Below, in pieces: positions 18,578 through 26,337 of a stretch of 64,000 nt of DNA. Position numbers and translations under genes: made by a program. Origin of the DNA: Nocardioides allogilvus. Lineage in GTDB: Bacteria; Actinomycetota; Actinomycetes; Propionibacteriales; Nocardioidaceae. The stretch is taken from NCBI RefSeq assembly GCF_003047285.1, contig NZ_PZYX01000001.1, positions 496,001 through 560,000 on the forward strand. The letters run 5' to 3'. Below the pieces are notes generated by a model that was given only the letters and a program-made list of their open reading frames with translations, searched no databases and had not been told where the DNA came from. Within the stretch, counting starts at the first letter, position 1; every line of letters begins with the position of its first letter.

Positions 18578-19540
18578 GTGGGCGTGGTGGGGACTATCGA
18601 CGGCTTCCAGCGCCGGCATCCGGTGCTGGGCTTCCCGCTCGGCGTGATCTACAAGTTCTACGACGACCAGGGCAACTACCTCGCCGCGATGTTGACCTAC
18701 TACGCCTTCGTCGCGATCTTCCCGCTGATGCTGCTCGGCACCTCGATCCTCGGCTTCGTGCTCGGCGCCCGGCCGGAGTGGCAGGAGGACATCCTCAACT
18801 CCGCCCTGAGCCAGTTCCCGATCATCGGCGACCAGCTCGGCCGGCCGGAGGGGCTGACGGGCTCGGCCGCGGGAGTGGTGTTCGGGTCGCTGGCGGCGCT
18901 CTACGGCTCGATGGGGCTGGCGCAGTCGCTGCAGAACACGATGCACGTCGCGTGGTCGGTGCCGCGCAACTCCCGGCCCAACCCGTTCTACGCTCGGCTC
19001 AAGAGCCTGGTGCTGCTCTTCACCGCGGGCGCCGCGCTGCTCTCGGTCTCCATCGCCTCCACGATCGCGACGACGACGACCTTCTTCGAGGTCGGCACGA
19101 AGTGGCTGCTGCCGCTGGTCACGGTGCTCATCGTCGGCACGATGCTCACGATCCTGTTCCGGTTCGCGGCGGCGGGCCAGCACAGCTTCCGGCGCGCGGC
19201 CCCCGGCGGCTACACGCTGGCCGTGCTCTGGCAGCTGCTCCAGCTGCTCGGCGCGCTCTACGTCTCCGAGGTGCTGGTCGACACGACCGCGATGACCAAG
19301 ACCTTCGGGCTGGTGCTCGGGCTGATCGGCTTCCTGTTCATCGGCGCGGTGATGGCGGTGCTGTCGATGGAGATCAACGTCGTCATCGCCCGCCGGCTCT
19401 ACCCCCGCGCCCTGCTCACGCCCTTCACCGACGCGGTCGACCTGACGCCTGCCGACCGGCGCGCCTACGCCTCGTATGCCCGCATGCAGCGGCACAAGGG
19501 CTTCGAGCGCGTCTCGGTCACCTGGGACGAGCAGGAGTGA
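18578..19540 (+). CDS. YihY/BrkB family inner membrane protein
   Basis: 320 residues with six predicted transmembrane helices, beginning after the conserved YLAAMLTYYAFVAIFPLML block. The segment SLAALYGSMGLAQSLQNTMHVAW also fits the family. The members were once called ribonuclease BN in error; today they are regarded as membrane proteins of unknown, possibly transport, role. The next gene starts inside its stop codon. Confidence 0.88.
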   Translation: MGVVGTIDGFQRRHPVLGFPLGVIYKFYDDQGNYLAAMLTYYAFVAIFPLMLLGTSILGFVLGARPEWQEDILNSALSQFPIIGDQLGRPEGLTGSAAGVVFGSLAALYGSMGLAQSLQNTMHVAWSVPRNSRPNPFYARLKSLVLLFTAGAALLSVSIASTIATTTTFFEVGTKWLLPLVTVLIVGTMLTILFRFAAAGQHSFRRAAPGGYTLAVLWQLLQLLGALYVSEVLVDTTAMTKTFGLVLGLIGFLFIGAVMAVLSMEINVVIARRLYPRALLTPFTDAVDLTPADRRAYASYARMQRHKGFERVSVTWDEQE

Positions 19541-20157
19541 GCTCCTACCTCACCCTCGCCCGCGACGCCCGCGTCGAGATCGAGGTGAAGCACTCGCGTT
19601 TCCTCTGCACGCTGCAGCGCGTGCCGTCCGAGGCGGAGGCCCGGGCGCTGGTCGCGGCGCTGCGCAAGGAGCACTGGGACGCGCGGCACCACTGCTCGGC
19701 GTTCGTGCTCGGCCCGGACTCCGCGGTGCAGCGGTCCTCCGACGACGGCGAGCCGGCCGGCACCGCCGGGGCGCCGATGCTCGAGGTGCTGCGCGGGGCG
19801 GGCGTCTCCGACGTGGTGGCGGTCGTGACGCGGTGGTTCGGCGGCACGCTGCTCGGAGCGGGCGGCCTGGTCCGGGCGTACGGCGATACCGTGCGTCTTG
19901 CAGTGGAGTCCGCCGGCACCCTGCGCCGCGACCTCGTGACGGAGTTCGAGGTCTCCCTCGACCACGGCTCCGCCGGGCGGGTCGAGAACGAGCTGCGCGC
20001 GCGTGGCCTCGTCGTCCTCGCATCGGCGTACGGCGACCGCGTGACGCTCCTCGTCGGCTCCACGACTCCGGCGTCGGTCGCACCGCTCGTCGCCGAGGTG
20101 ACCGGGGGCGAGGCGACGGCCGAGCAGGTCGGCGAGCGCTGGGTCGACGCGGGCTGA
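19537..20157 (+). CDS. YigZ/IMPACT family protein
   Basis: 206 residues; GTG 19537 overlaps the YihY stop by 4 bases. The N-terminal UPF0029 domain is clear: EVKHSRFLCTLQRV, HHCSAFVLG, SSDDGEPAGTAGAPML and VVTRWFGGTLLGAGGLVRAY. The C-terminal DUF1949-type ferredoxin-like domain follows. E. coli YigZ and yeast Yih1 relatives are linked to translation control; in bacteria the role is not settled. Confidence 0.9.
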   Translation: MSSYLTLARDARVEIEVKHSRFLCTLQRVPSEAEARALVAALRKEHWDARHHCSAFVLGPDSAVQRSSDDGEPAGTAGAPMLEVLRGAGVSDVVAVVTRWFGGTLLGAGGLVRAYGDTVRLAVESAGTLRRDLVTEFEVSLDHGSAGRVENELRARGLVVLASAYGDRVTLLVGSTTPASVAPLVAEVTGGEATAEQVGERWVDAG

Positions 20158-20181
20158 CCCGCCGCGACTAGGCTCGGAGTC

Positions 20182-20898
20182 GTGTTCTGGATGAGCGCCT
20201 TCATCGACGTACCGGCGTCCGGCTTCGAGTCCTCGGTGACCTTCTGGTCGGCCGTGAGCGGCTGCTCGCCGTCGACGCGTCGCGGCGCGGACGAGGAGTT
20301 CCTGACCCTCGTGCCCGCGACCGGCGACGCCCACCTGCGGATGCAGAGGGTGGGCGACGGGGCGCCGCGGATCCACCTCGACCTGCACGTGCCCGACCCC
20401 CGCGCCGCTGCCGATCGAGCGGTCGCGCTCGGGGCCGTCGAGGTGGCCGACGAGGGCCATGTCGTCATGCGCTCGCCCGGGGGACTGACCCTCTGCTTCG
20501 TGTCCCACCCTGCCGCCGAGGTCGCGCCGCCGATGCGGTGGCCCGACGAATCGCGCAGCATCCTCGACCAGGTGTGCATCGACATCCCGCAGGCGAGCTT
20601 CGAGGGCGAGGCCGCCTTCTGGCAGTCGTTGCTGGACTGGCCGCACGTCGGCTCGTCGTACGCCGAGTTCGAGCGCCTCGACCGGCCTGAGGGTCAGGCG
20701 CTGAGGGTCCTGCTCCAGCGCGTGCGGGATGACGGCCCGGTGCGCGCGCACCTCGACCTCTCGTGCTCGTCGCGCGAGCGGGAGATGCTGCGCCACGTCG
20801 GGCTCGGTGCCCGGGTCGTCGCCGACCACGACGCGTGGACCGTGATGGCCGACCCCGCCGGGATGGCCTACTGCTTGACGGACCGTTCTCCGGGTTGA
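20182..20898 (+). CDS. VOC (glyoxalase/bleomycin resistance fold) protein
   Basis: 238 residues built of two VOC modules: residues 1-115 (FIDVPASGFESSVTFWSAV ... GLTLCFV) and 125-238 (CIDIPQASFEGEAAFWQSLL ... GMAYCLT). Both contain the EFERL/HLDL type strands that supply metal ligands in active members. Enzymatic role unknown. TAGGCT lies 7 bases before GTG 20182. The last 31 bases overlap the 3' end of the convergent YchJ-like gene. Confidence 0.78.
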   Translation: MFWMSAFIDVPASGFESSVTFWSAVSGCSPSTRRGADEEFLTLVPATGDAHLRMQRVGDGAPRIHLDLHVPDPRAAADRAVALGAVEVADEGHVVMRSPGGLTLCFVSHPAAEVAPPMRWPDESRSILDQVCIDIPQASFEGEAAFWQSLLDWPHVGSSYAEFERLDRPEGQALRVLLQRVRDDGPVRAHLDLSCSSREREMLRHVGLGARVVADHDAWTVMADPAGMAYCLTDRSPG

Positions 20899-21254
20899 GG
20901 GGCGACGCCGACGTAGACCCAGCGCCCGCCGCGCTGCGCGAAGACGCTGCGCTCGTGCAGCGAGCCCGCGCCGGCGGGGGAGTCGTAGTGGGCGACGAAC
21001 TCGACCTCGTCGCCCGTCGCGTCCAGCACCTCGAGCCGCGTCCAGGTCAGGCCCGGCTCGGGTGCGAGGTCGTCGGGGCGGGTGCGCGGGTGCCAGGTGC
21101 GGAAGACGTAGTCGGTCTCGCCGACGGCGTACGCAGCGAACCGCGAGCGCATCAGCTGCTCGGGCGTGGTGGCCAGGGCCGTGCCGCGGTGCAGCGGCCC
21201 GCAGCATGAGTCGTACGTCGATGCGGAGCCGCACGGGCAGTCGCGAGTGAACAC
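20868..21254 (-). CDS. YchJ-like SEC-C/NTF2-fold protein (UPF0225)
   Basis: 128 residues. N-terminal SEC-C-type zinc motif (CPCGSASTYDSCCGPLH) followed by the YchJ core: RSRFAAYAVGETDYVFRTWHP, VEFVAHYDSPAGAGSLHERSVF. Function unknown; SEC-C motifs bind zinc and often partners in translation or secretion. The reading frame shares 31 bases with the VOC gene on the opposite strand. Confidence 0.88.
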   Translation of the reverse strand: MFTRDCPCGSASTYDSCCGPLHRGTALATTPEQLMRSRFAAYAVGETDYVFRTWHPRTRPDDLAPEPGLTWTRLEVLDATGDEVEFVAHYDSPAGAGSLHERSVFAQRGGRWVYVGVAPQPGERSVKQ

Positions 21255-21340
21255 CGGTCGAGCCTAGACGGGTCCGCAGCACGAGGTTTCGCACTACATT
21301 GCGACGACCACCCCCGTTCTCGAGCACAAGGAGACACGTC

Positions 21341-22039
21341 TTGACCACCACCAAGCGCGCGACGGCAGGAGCCTTCGTGCTCGCCGCCACGCTGGGCCTG
21401 GGTGCGACCTCAGTCGTGCCCGCCCAGTCCGCCGTCATGGCCGCACCCACGGGCACCACGACGACCGTGGCCGTCCAGTCCCCGACGGTCGTCTACGGCG
21501 ACACCACCAAGCTGACGGTGAGCGTCGACGCGGCCAGCAACGGGGCCAAGCCCGCCGGCAAGGTCGAGGTCGAGGTCGGCGACAAGACCCTCGTCGCCGA
21601 CGTCACCAACAGCGGCAAGGTCGACTTCGACTGGCCGCTCGTGGATGCCTCGCGCACGCCGTACGCCGTCACCGCCTCGTTCGTCCCGACCGACGCCACC
21701 GCGTTCAGCACCTCGGCGTCCGCCCCGGTGAACGTCACGGTGGTCAAGTCCCCGACGGCCACCACGCTCGCCGCGCGGCACAACAAGCTCAAGCGCAAGA
21801 TCGTCGCCACGAGCGCCACCACCTCGGCGCACGGCCAGGTCCCCACGGGCAAGGTCAAGTTCGTCCTGAAGCGCAACGGTCGCCGGACCGCCGCGACGGT
21901 CGTCCCGCTCACCAGCACTGCCGCCGCCAAGGCGGTCTTCCGCAAGGTCTCCAGCAAGGGCCGCTACAAGGTGGTCGCCAAGTACCTCGGCAGCGTGAAC
22001 TTCCTGAGGTCGAAGACCTCGTTCGACATCACTTCCTGA
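21341..22039 (+). CDS. secreted protein with two Ig-like domains
   Basis: 232 residues starting at TTG 21341, chosen because AAGGAGA lies at 21328-21334. Signal peptide to about residue 30 (GAFVLAATLGLGATSVVPAQSA). Two Ig-like-3 type repeats follow: TTVAVQSPTVVYGDTTKLTV and TTLAARHNKLKRKIVATSAT, each with the PxGKVxF pattern (KPAGKVEVEV, VPTGKVKFVL). The second repeat is rich in Lys and Arg. A cell-surface or matrix role is likely, with no known ligand. Confidence 0.7.
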   Translation: MTTTKRATAGAFVLAATLGLGATSVVPAQSAVMAAPTGTTTTVAVQSPTVVYGDTTKLTVSVDAASNGAKPAGKVEVEVGDKTLVADVTNSGKVDFDWPLVDASRTPYAVTASFVPTDATAFSTSASAPVNVTVVKSPTATTLAARHNKLKRKIVATSATTSAHGQVPTGKVKFVLKRNGRRTAATVVPLTSTAAAKAVFRKVSSKGRYKVVAKYLGSVNFLRSKTSFDITS

Positions 22040-22051
22040 GCGCCGAACGAC

Positions 22052-22083
22052 ACAGGAGCCCCGCCGACCGGCGGGGCTCCTGT
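22052..22083. terminator. strong bidirectional hairpin
   Basis: Perfect 14-base arms (ACAGGAGCCCCGCC and its complement) with loop GACC, 12 bases after the Ig-like gene on the plus strand and 16 bases past the stop of the small secreted-protein gene on the minus strand. Confidence 0.8.
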
Positions 22084-22099
22084 GCGTGGTGCGGGTGGG

Positions 22100-22369
22100 T
22101 CAGGGCTTGTTGCCGTTGCCCGGGTGGGTGCCGTTGGCCGCGCAGTACTCCTCGACGGTCATGTCGGCCGCCTCAGCAGCAGCCTCGAGACCGGCGAACG
22201 GCGGGGCCTTGCGCTTCTGCTCCTGGCCCTTCTCCGAGCCGGCGAAGTAGGCCGTGCACAGGCCGAAGGTGTTGTGACCGTTGGGGCCGGGCTCGGCGGT
22301 CGCGACGACGGTGCCGCCGGCGATGAGGGCGGCGACGGCCGCGGGAACTGCGAGCATGGTGATACGCAT
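22100..22369 (-). CDS. small secreted protein, function unknown
   Basis: 89 residues. Signal peptide to about residue 25 (MLAVPAAVAALIAGGTVVATA). The mature part, near 64 residues, has two Cys that may pair (GLCTAYF and EEYCAANG), a charged segment GSEKGQEQKRKAPP and a Gly/Asn-rich end. I do not recognise a family. It ends at the shared bidirectional terminator. Confidence 0.6.
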   Translation of the reverse strand: MRITMLAVPAAVAALIAGGTVVATAEPGPNGHNTFGLCTAYFAGSEKGQEQKRKAPPFAGLEAAAEAADMTVEEYCAANGTHPGNGNKP

Positions 22370-22508
22370 GAGATGCCTTCCGAGGAGTTGTTGCTACACC
22401 CCATACGGAACCCACGACGAGCGTCGCGAGCCCACCCTCCCCGGTGCGGCTGATTACGAGGGCAGAGTCTGGGCCGTAACCAATGCTCTTGGCAAGAGTT
22501 TGAGAGGC

Positions 22509-23405
22509 GTGAATTTCTCTCGGGCTCTTGTCGCGTCCTGTCTCCTCGTCGTCGGTACGGCGACGCTCGGCTGTGCGCCCTCAGGTGCTGACGACGTGGC
22601 GGCGAGGGGCTCCCGGCTCGATCCGGACTTCAAGCCGGGCAAGGGCAAGCACCGGGCCGGCGAGCACGGCCGGGCGCGCGGCGCGAAGCCCGCGGCGCGC
22701 GAGGGCGAGCGCGACGCGAAGGGGGATCGCCGCGACGGCGAGAAGACGAAGAGCGTCACGAAGCCCGCCGCGTCGAGCCCGTCGAGCACCCCGACGAAGG
22801 GCCCGTCGAAGAGCTCCTCGAGCAGCCCGACGAAGAGCGCACCGACGACGTCCGGGCCCGCCCCGAGCGAGGGCCAGAGCGCCAGCACCACAGCCACCCC
22901 CACGACGGGACCCACTCCTGCCGGCTCAGCGAGCGTGAGCGATCCGCGGGGCGACGTCCGGGGCGGTCTGACGGGCGCCCCGGCCCATGCCGACGCGGTG
23001 GGGGCCGTGGTGACGCGCACGGCAGGCGGCTTCGAGGTGCGCATCCAGGTCGCGGGCGCGCTGCCACAGGTCTGGGACGGGTCCAACGTGGAGAACATCG
23101 TGGCGTTCTTCGACGTCGACCTGGACGGTCAGGTCGACTACGAGACCTGGGGCCACCTCGCCGAGGACGGGTGGAGCGCCAGCGCTCGTCGCCCCGACGG
23201 TGCGTCGTTCGGTGCAGCCAGCGGTGTGACGGCGACGCCGTCGGGGGACACGCTCGTGCTGAGCTTCCCCGCGTCGGTCGTCGGCGGAGCGACCAGCTTC
23301 CAGTGGTCGGTCGCGACCGAGTTCGGGTCGCTGACCCAGGTCGCCTCCGGGACCACCGCCACCGACTTCGCCCCCGACAGCGGCGGGGTGCGGTTCCCCG
23401 CCTGA
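22509..23405 (+). CDS. lipoprotein with long low-complexity linker
   Basis: 298 residues from GTG 22509, with GAGAGG just upstream. Lipobox ATLGC puts the lipidated Cys at 22. Residues about 35-90 are a highly charged Lys/Arg/Glu/Gly tract and 90-140 a Ser/Thr/Pro tract, a wall-spanning stalk. The C-terminal 150 residues form a beta-rich domain (FEVRIQVAGALPQVWDG, IVAFFDVDLDGQVDYETWG with a DxDxDGxxD loop that could bind calcium). No known enzyme motif. Frame extends upstream but without a signal sequence. Confidence 0.65.
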   Translation: MNFSRALVASCLLVVGTATLGCAPSGADDVAARGSRLDPDFKPGKGKHRAGEHGRARGAKPAAREGERDAKGDRRDGEKTKSVTKPAASSPSSTPTKGPSKSSSSSPTKSAPTTSGPAPSEGQSASTTATPTTGPTPAGSASVSDPRGDVRGGLTGAPAHADAVGAVVTRTAGGFEVRIQVAGALPQVWDGSNVENIVAFFDVDLDGQVDYETWGHLAEDGWSASARRPDGASFGAASGVTATPSGDTLVLSFPASVVGGATSFQWSVATEFGSLTQVASGTTATDFAPDSGGVRFPA

Positions 23406-23416
23406 CGGGTCCGCGA

Positions 23417-24826
23417 TCAGGCGACGATCCCGAGCGCTGACTCGAGCTTGTCGACCTCCTCGCCCGAGTGCACGGCGATGCGCTGGAGCGAGGGGATGCT
23501 GGAGCGGCAGCCGGTGTAGCCGACGTTGAACATGCCGTCGTAGGACACGGCGGTGACGTTGAGCGCCTGGCCGTTGAAGAGCAGGCTGACCGGGAAGAAC
23601 TCCTCCAGTCGCGAGCCGTCGAGGTAGCGCGTCTCCGAGGGGCCCGGCACGTTGGAGATGACCAGGTTGGAGGCCGGTCGCCCCCGGCCGCCGAAGCCCA
23701 GGATCGCCTGCGACAGGAAGGGCAGCATCAGGGCTGCGGTGTAGGTGTCCATGGCGACTCCGCCGACCTGCGGCAGGCGAGCCTTGCCCAGCTGCGTGGA
23801 GGACTTGATCCGCTGGATGCGCTCCAGCGGGCACTCGATGTCGGTGCCGAGCATGGCGTAGAGGAACGTGATCGCGTTGCCGACCGACGCGCCGTCGCCC
23901 GGTCGCACGGACACCGGGACGTTGGCGGTGAGGGTCTCGTTGGGCAGCTGGTCGTTCTCCAGGAGGTAGCGGCGCAGCGCGCCCCCGATGACAGCGAGGA
24001 AGACGTCGTTGAGGCTGCCGTCGGCTGCCTTGGCGATCGTCTTCAGGCGCTCGATCGAGTAGACCTGCGTCGCGAACCGGCGCGGAGCCTGGATGCGGCC
24101 GTTGAAGATGGACTTGGGGGCGCGGAACGGCGTGGCCCGCTCCCCGTCGCCCAGACCGGTCGCGGTCTCGAGGTAGGTCCGGCCCAGCGAGGTCGCGACG
24201 CCGACGGCATCTCGGCCCGCGCCCACGAGCCCACCGACGCGCGACGAGGTCTCGCGGCTCACGACCTCGAGCGCGCCCTGCTTGTTGGGGAGGCCCGACT
24301 GGTCGGGTCCGCGGGTGCCCACGGCCCACGGGGGGAGCATGTCGCGGGTCTCGGGGTCGGCCGAGAGCATCCGCTTGAGCAGCCGGATCCCGCCGACGCC
24401 GTCGATCTGCGAGTGGTGGGCCTTGAAGTACAGGGACCAGCGTCCCTCCTCCAGGCCCTCGATCACGTGGCACTCCCACAGCGGGTAGCGGCGGTCCATC
24501 TTGGCGCTGTGCAGGCGCGAGATCAGGACACCGAGCTCGCGCTGTGACCCCGGGGCGGGCAGCGCGGAGTGCCGCAGGTGGTAGTCGAGGTCGATCTCGT
24601 CGTCCGCGAGCTCCACCCAGCTGGGCACCGGCAGCGACTTGAACAGGTAGTTGAACGGCGGGGCGAACTGGTGGACCTCACGCCAGCGCTTGACCAGGTC
24701 GGCCACGAAGGTGGGCTGGCCCTCCGGCACGCTCAAGGTGGCCAGCATCCCGACCTGCATGGGCGTCCTCGACTTCTCGGCGAAGAGCCATGCGGAGTCG
24801 TTGATCTTGAGCAACTTGCGAGCCAC
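23417..24826 (-). CDS. wax ester synthase / diacylglycerol acyltransferase (WS/DGAT)
   Basis: 469-residue acyl-CoA acyltransferase making triacylglycerol or wax ester stores at the membrane. The catalytic HHxxxDG motif is HHSQIDG (His137, His138, Asp142). Further family blocks are LNDVFLAVIGGALRRYL, PVSVRPGD and NLVISNVPGPSETRY. GTG 24826 is preceded by AAGGA at the right spacing and starts with the usual SAWLFAEKSRTPMQVG region; the open frame upstream is not conserved-looking. Divergent from the AAA+ gene. Confidence 0.92.
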   Translation of the reverse strand: MARKLLKINDSAWLFAEKSRTPMQVGMLATLSVPEGQPTFVADLVKRWREVHQFAPPFNYLFKSLPVPSWVELADDEIDLDYHLRHSALPAPGSQRELGVLISRLHSAKMDRRYPLWECHVIEGLEEGRWSLYFKAHHSQIDGVGGIRLLKRMLSADPETRDMLPPWAVGTRGPDQSGLPNKQGALEVVSRETSSRVGGLVGAGRDAVGVATSLGRTYLETATGLGDGERATPFRAPKSIFNGRIQAPRRFATQVYSIERLKTIAKAADGSLNDVFLAVIGGALRRYLLENDQLPNETLTANVPVSVRPGDGASVGNAITFLYAMLGTDIECPLERIQRIKSSTQLGKARLPQVGGVAMDTYTAALMLPFLSQAILGFGGRGRPASNLVISNVPGPSETRYLDGSRLEEFFPVSLLFNGQALNVTAVSYDGMFNVGYTGCRSSIPSLQRIAVHSGEEVDKLESALGIVA

Positions 24827-24900
24827 GTGGAAGTCCTTGCGATGGGGTTTTCGCAGACTAACGACGCAGGGCCGTCCCGGATACGTGTGGCCCGTCGGAC

Positions 24901-24906
24901 TACCGT
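24901..24906 (+). promoter_or_regulatory. -10 element of the AAA+/VWA operon
   Basis: TACCGT, 6-base spacer, GTG start at 24913. Confidence 0.5.
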
Positions 24907-24912
24907 GGCCGG

Positions 24913-26325
24913 GTGACCACGTCGACCACCGTGTCTGCCACCACACCTCCCGCCATCGCCACCCTCGGAGAGCTCCGCGCCTCCGGCCACGAGCTCAGGC
25001 CGCTGCGCGTCGAGCTCCGGGACAACCTGCTCGCGCGCCTGCGTGACGGGGTCGACCCGTGGCCGGGTCTGCACGGCTTCGGCGAGACCGTGATCCCGCA
25101 GCTAGAGCGCGCGCTGATCGCCGGCCACGACCTCGTCCTCCTCGGCGAGCGGGGGCAGGGCAAGACACGGCTGCTGCGCTCGTTGGTCGGCCTGCTCGAC
25201 GAGTGGTCGCCGGTGATCTCCGGGTCCGAGCTGGGGGAGCACCCCTATGACCCGATCACCATCTCCTCCCAGCAGTCGCTGGCGACGTACGGCGACGAGC
25301 TGCGCATCTCCTGGCGCCACCGCGACGAGCGGTACTCCGAGAAGCTCGCCACCCCCGACACGAGCGTCGCCGACCTGATCGGCGACGTCGATCCGATGAA
25401 GGTGGCGGAGGGCCGCTCGCTCGGTGACCCGGAGACGATCCACTTCGGCCTGATCCCGCGCTCCCACCGCGGCATCGTGGCGATCAACGAGCTGCCCGAC
25501 CTCGCCGAGCGGATCCAGGTCGCGATGCTCAACGTCATGGAGGAGCGCGACATCCAGATCCGCGGCTACGTCCTGCGGCTGCCCCTCGACGTGCTCGTCG
25601 TCGCGTCCGCCAACCCCGAGGACTACACCAACCGCGGGCGCATCATCACCCCGCTCAAGGACCGCTTCGGCGCCGAGATCCGCACCCACTACCCGCTCGA
25701 GGTCGTCGACGAGATCGCGGTGATCCGCCAGGAGGCCGACCTCGTCGCCGAGGTGCCCGACGTGCTCGTCGAGATCCTGGCGCGCTTCACCCGCAACCTG
25801 CGTGAGTCCAGTGCCGTCGACCAGCGCTCGGGTGTCAGTGCCCGCTTCGCCATCGCCGGCGCGGAGACGATCGCCGCGGCGGCGCTGCACCGCGCGACCG
25901 TCAACGGGGAGGACCTCGCGGTCGCCCGTGTCGTCGACCTCGAGACGGCCGTCGAGGTGCTCGGCGGCAAGATCGAGTTCGAGACCGGTGAGGAGGGCCG
26001 CGAGAGCGAGGTCCTGACCCACTTGTTGCGTACGGCGATCGCCGAGGCCGTCAGGGGCCACTTCCGTGGCCTCGACCTCGGCCTGCTCGTCGAGGCCATC
26101 GAGGACGGCGCGACCATCGCGACGAGCGGTCGCACGACGGCCCGCGAGTTCCTCGCCGGCCTGCCCGTGCTCGGTGAGTCAGAGGTCTACGACGACATCG
26201 GTGCGCGCATCGACGCGACCAACGACGGCGAGCGCGCGTGCGCCATCGAGCTCGCGCTCGAGGGGCTCTACCTCGCCCGCCGGGTCGGCAAGGAGACGGA
26301 CGGCCGGGAGACGGTCTATGGCTGA
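24913..26325 (+). CDS. AAA+ ATPase of the Mg-chelatase/MoxR type
   Basis: 470 residues. Walker A GERGQGKTRLL (about residues 79-89), a GIVAINELPDLAERIQVAML block corresponding to Walker B with its inserted helix, sensor region VVASANPEDYTNRGRIITP, and a helical C-terminal half. It resembles BchI/ChlI-type subunits, but no chlorophyll or cobalt-chelatase genes are nearby. It is followed after 12 bases by a VWA-domain gene; such pairs are thought to act as metal-insertion or protein-remodelling chaperones. The actual client is unknown. Confidence 0.85.
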   Translation: MTTSTTVSATTPPAIATLGELRASGHELRPLRVELRDNLLARLRDGVDPWPGLHGFGETVIPQLERALIAGHDLVLLGERGQGKTRLLRSLVGLLDEWSPVISGSELGEHPYDPITISSQQSLATYGDELRISWRHRDERYSEKLATPDTSVADLIGDVDPMKVAEGRSLGDPETIHFGLIPRSHRGIVAINELPDLAERIQVAMLNVMEERDIQIRGYVLRLPLDVLVVASANPEDYTNRGRIITPLKDRFGAEIRTHYPLEVVDEIAVIRQEADLVAEVPDVLVEILARFTRNLRESSAVDQRSGVSARFAIAGAETIAAAALHRATVNGEDLAVARVVDLETAVEVLGGKIEFETGEEGRESEVLTHLLRTAIAEAVRGHFRGLDLGLLVEAIEDGATIATSGRTTAREFLAGLPVLGESEVYDDIGARIDATNDGERACAIELALEGLYLARRVGKETDGRETVYG

Positions 26326-26337
26326 GCCGCGGACCCC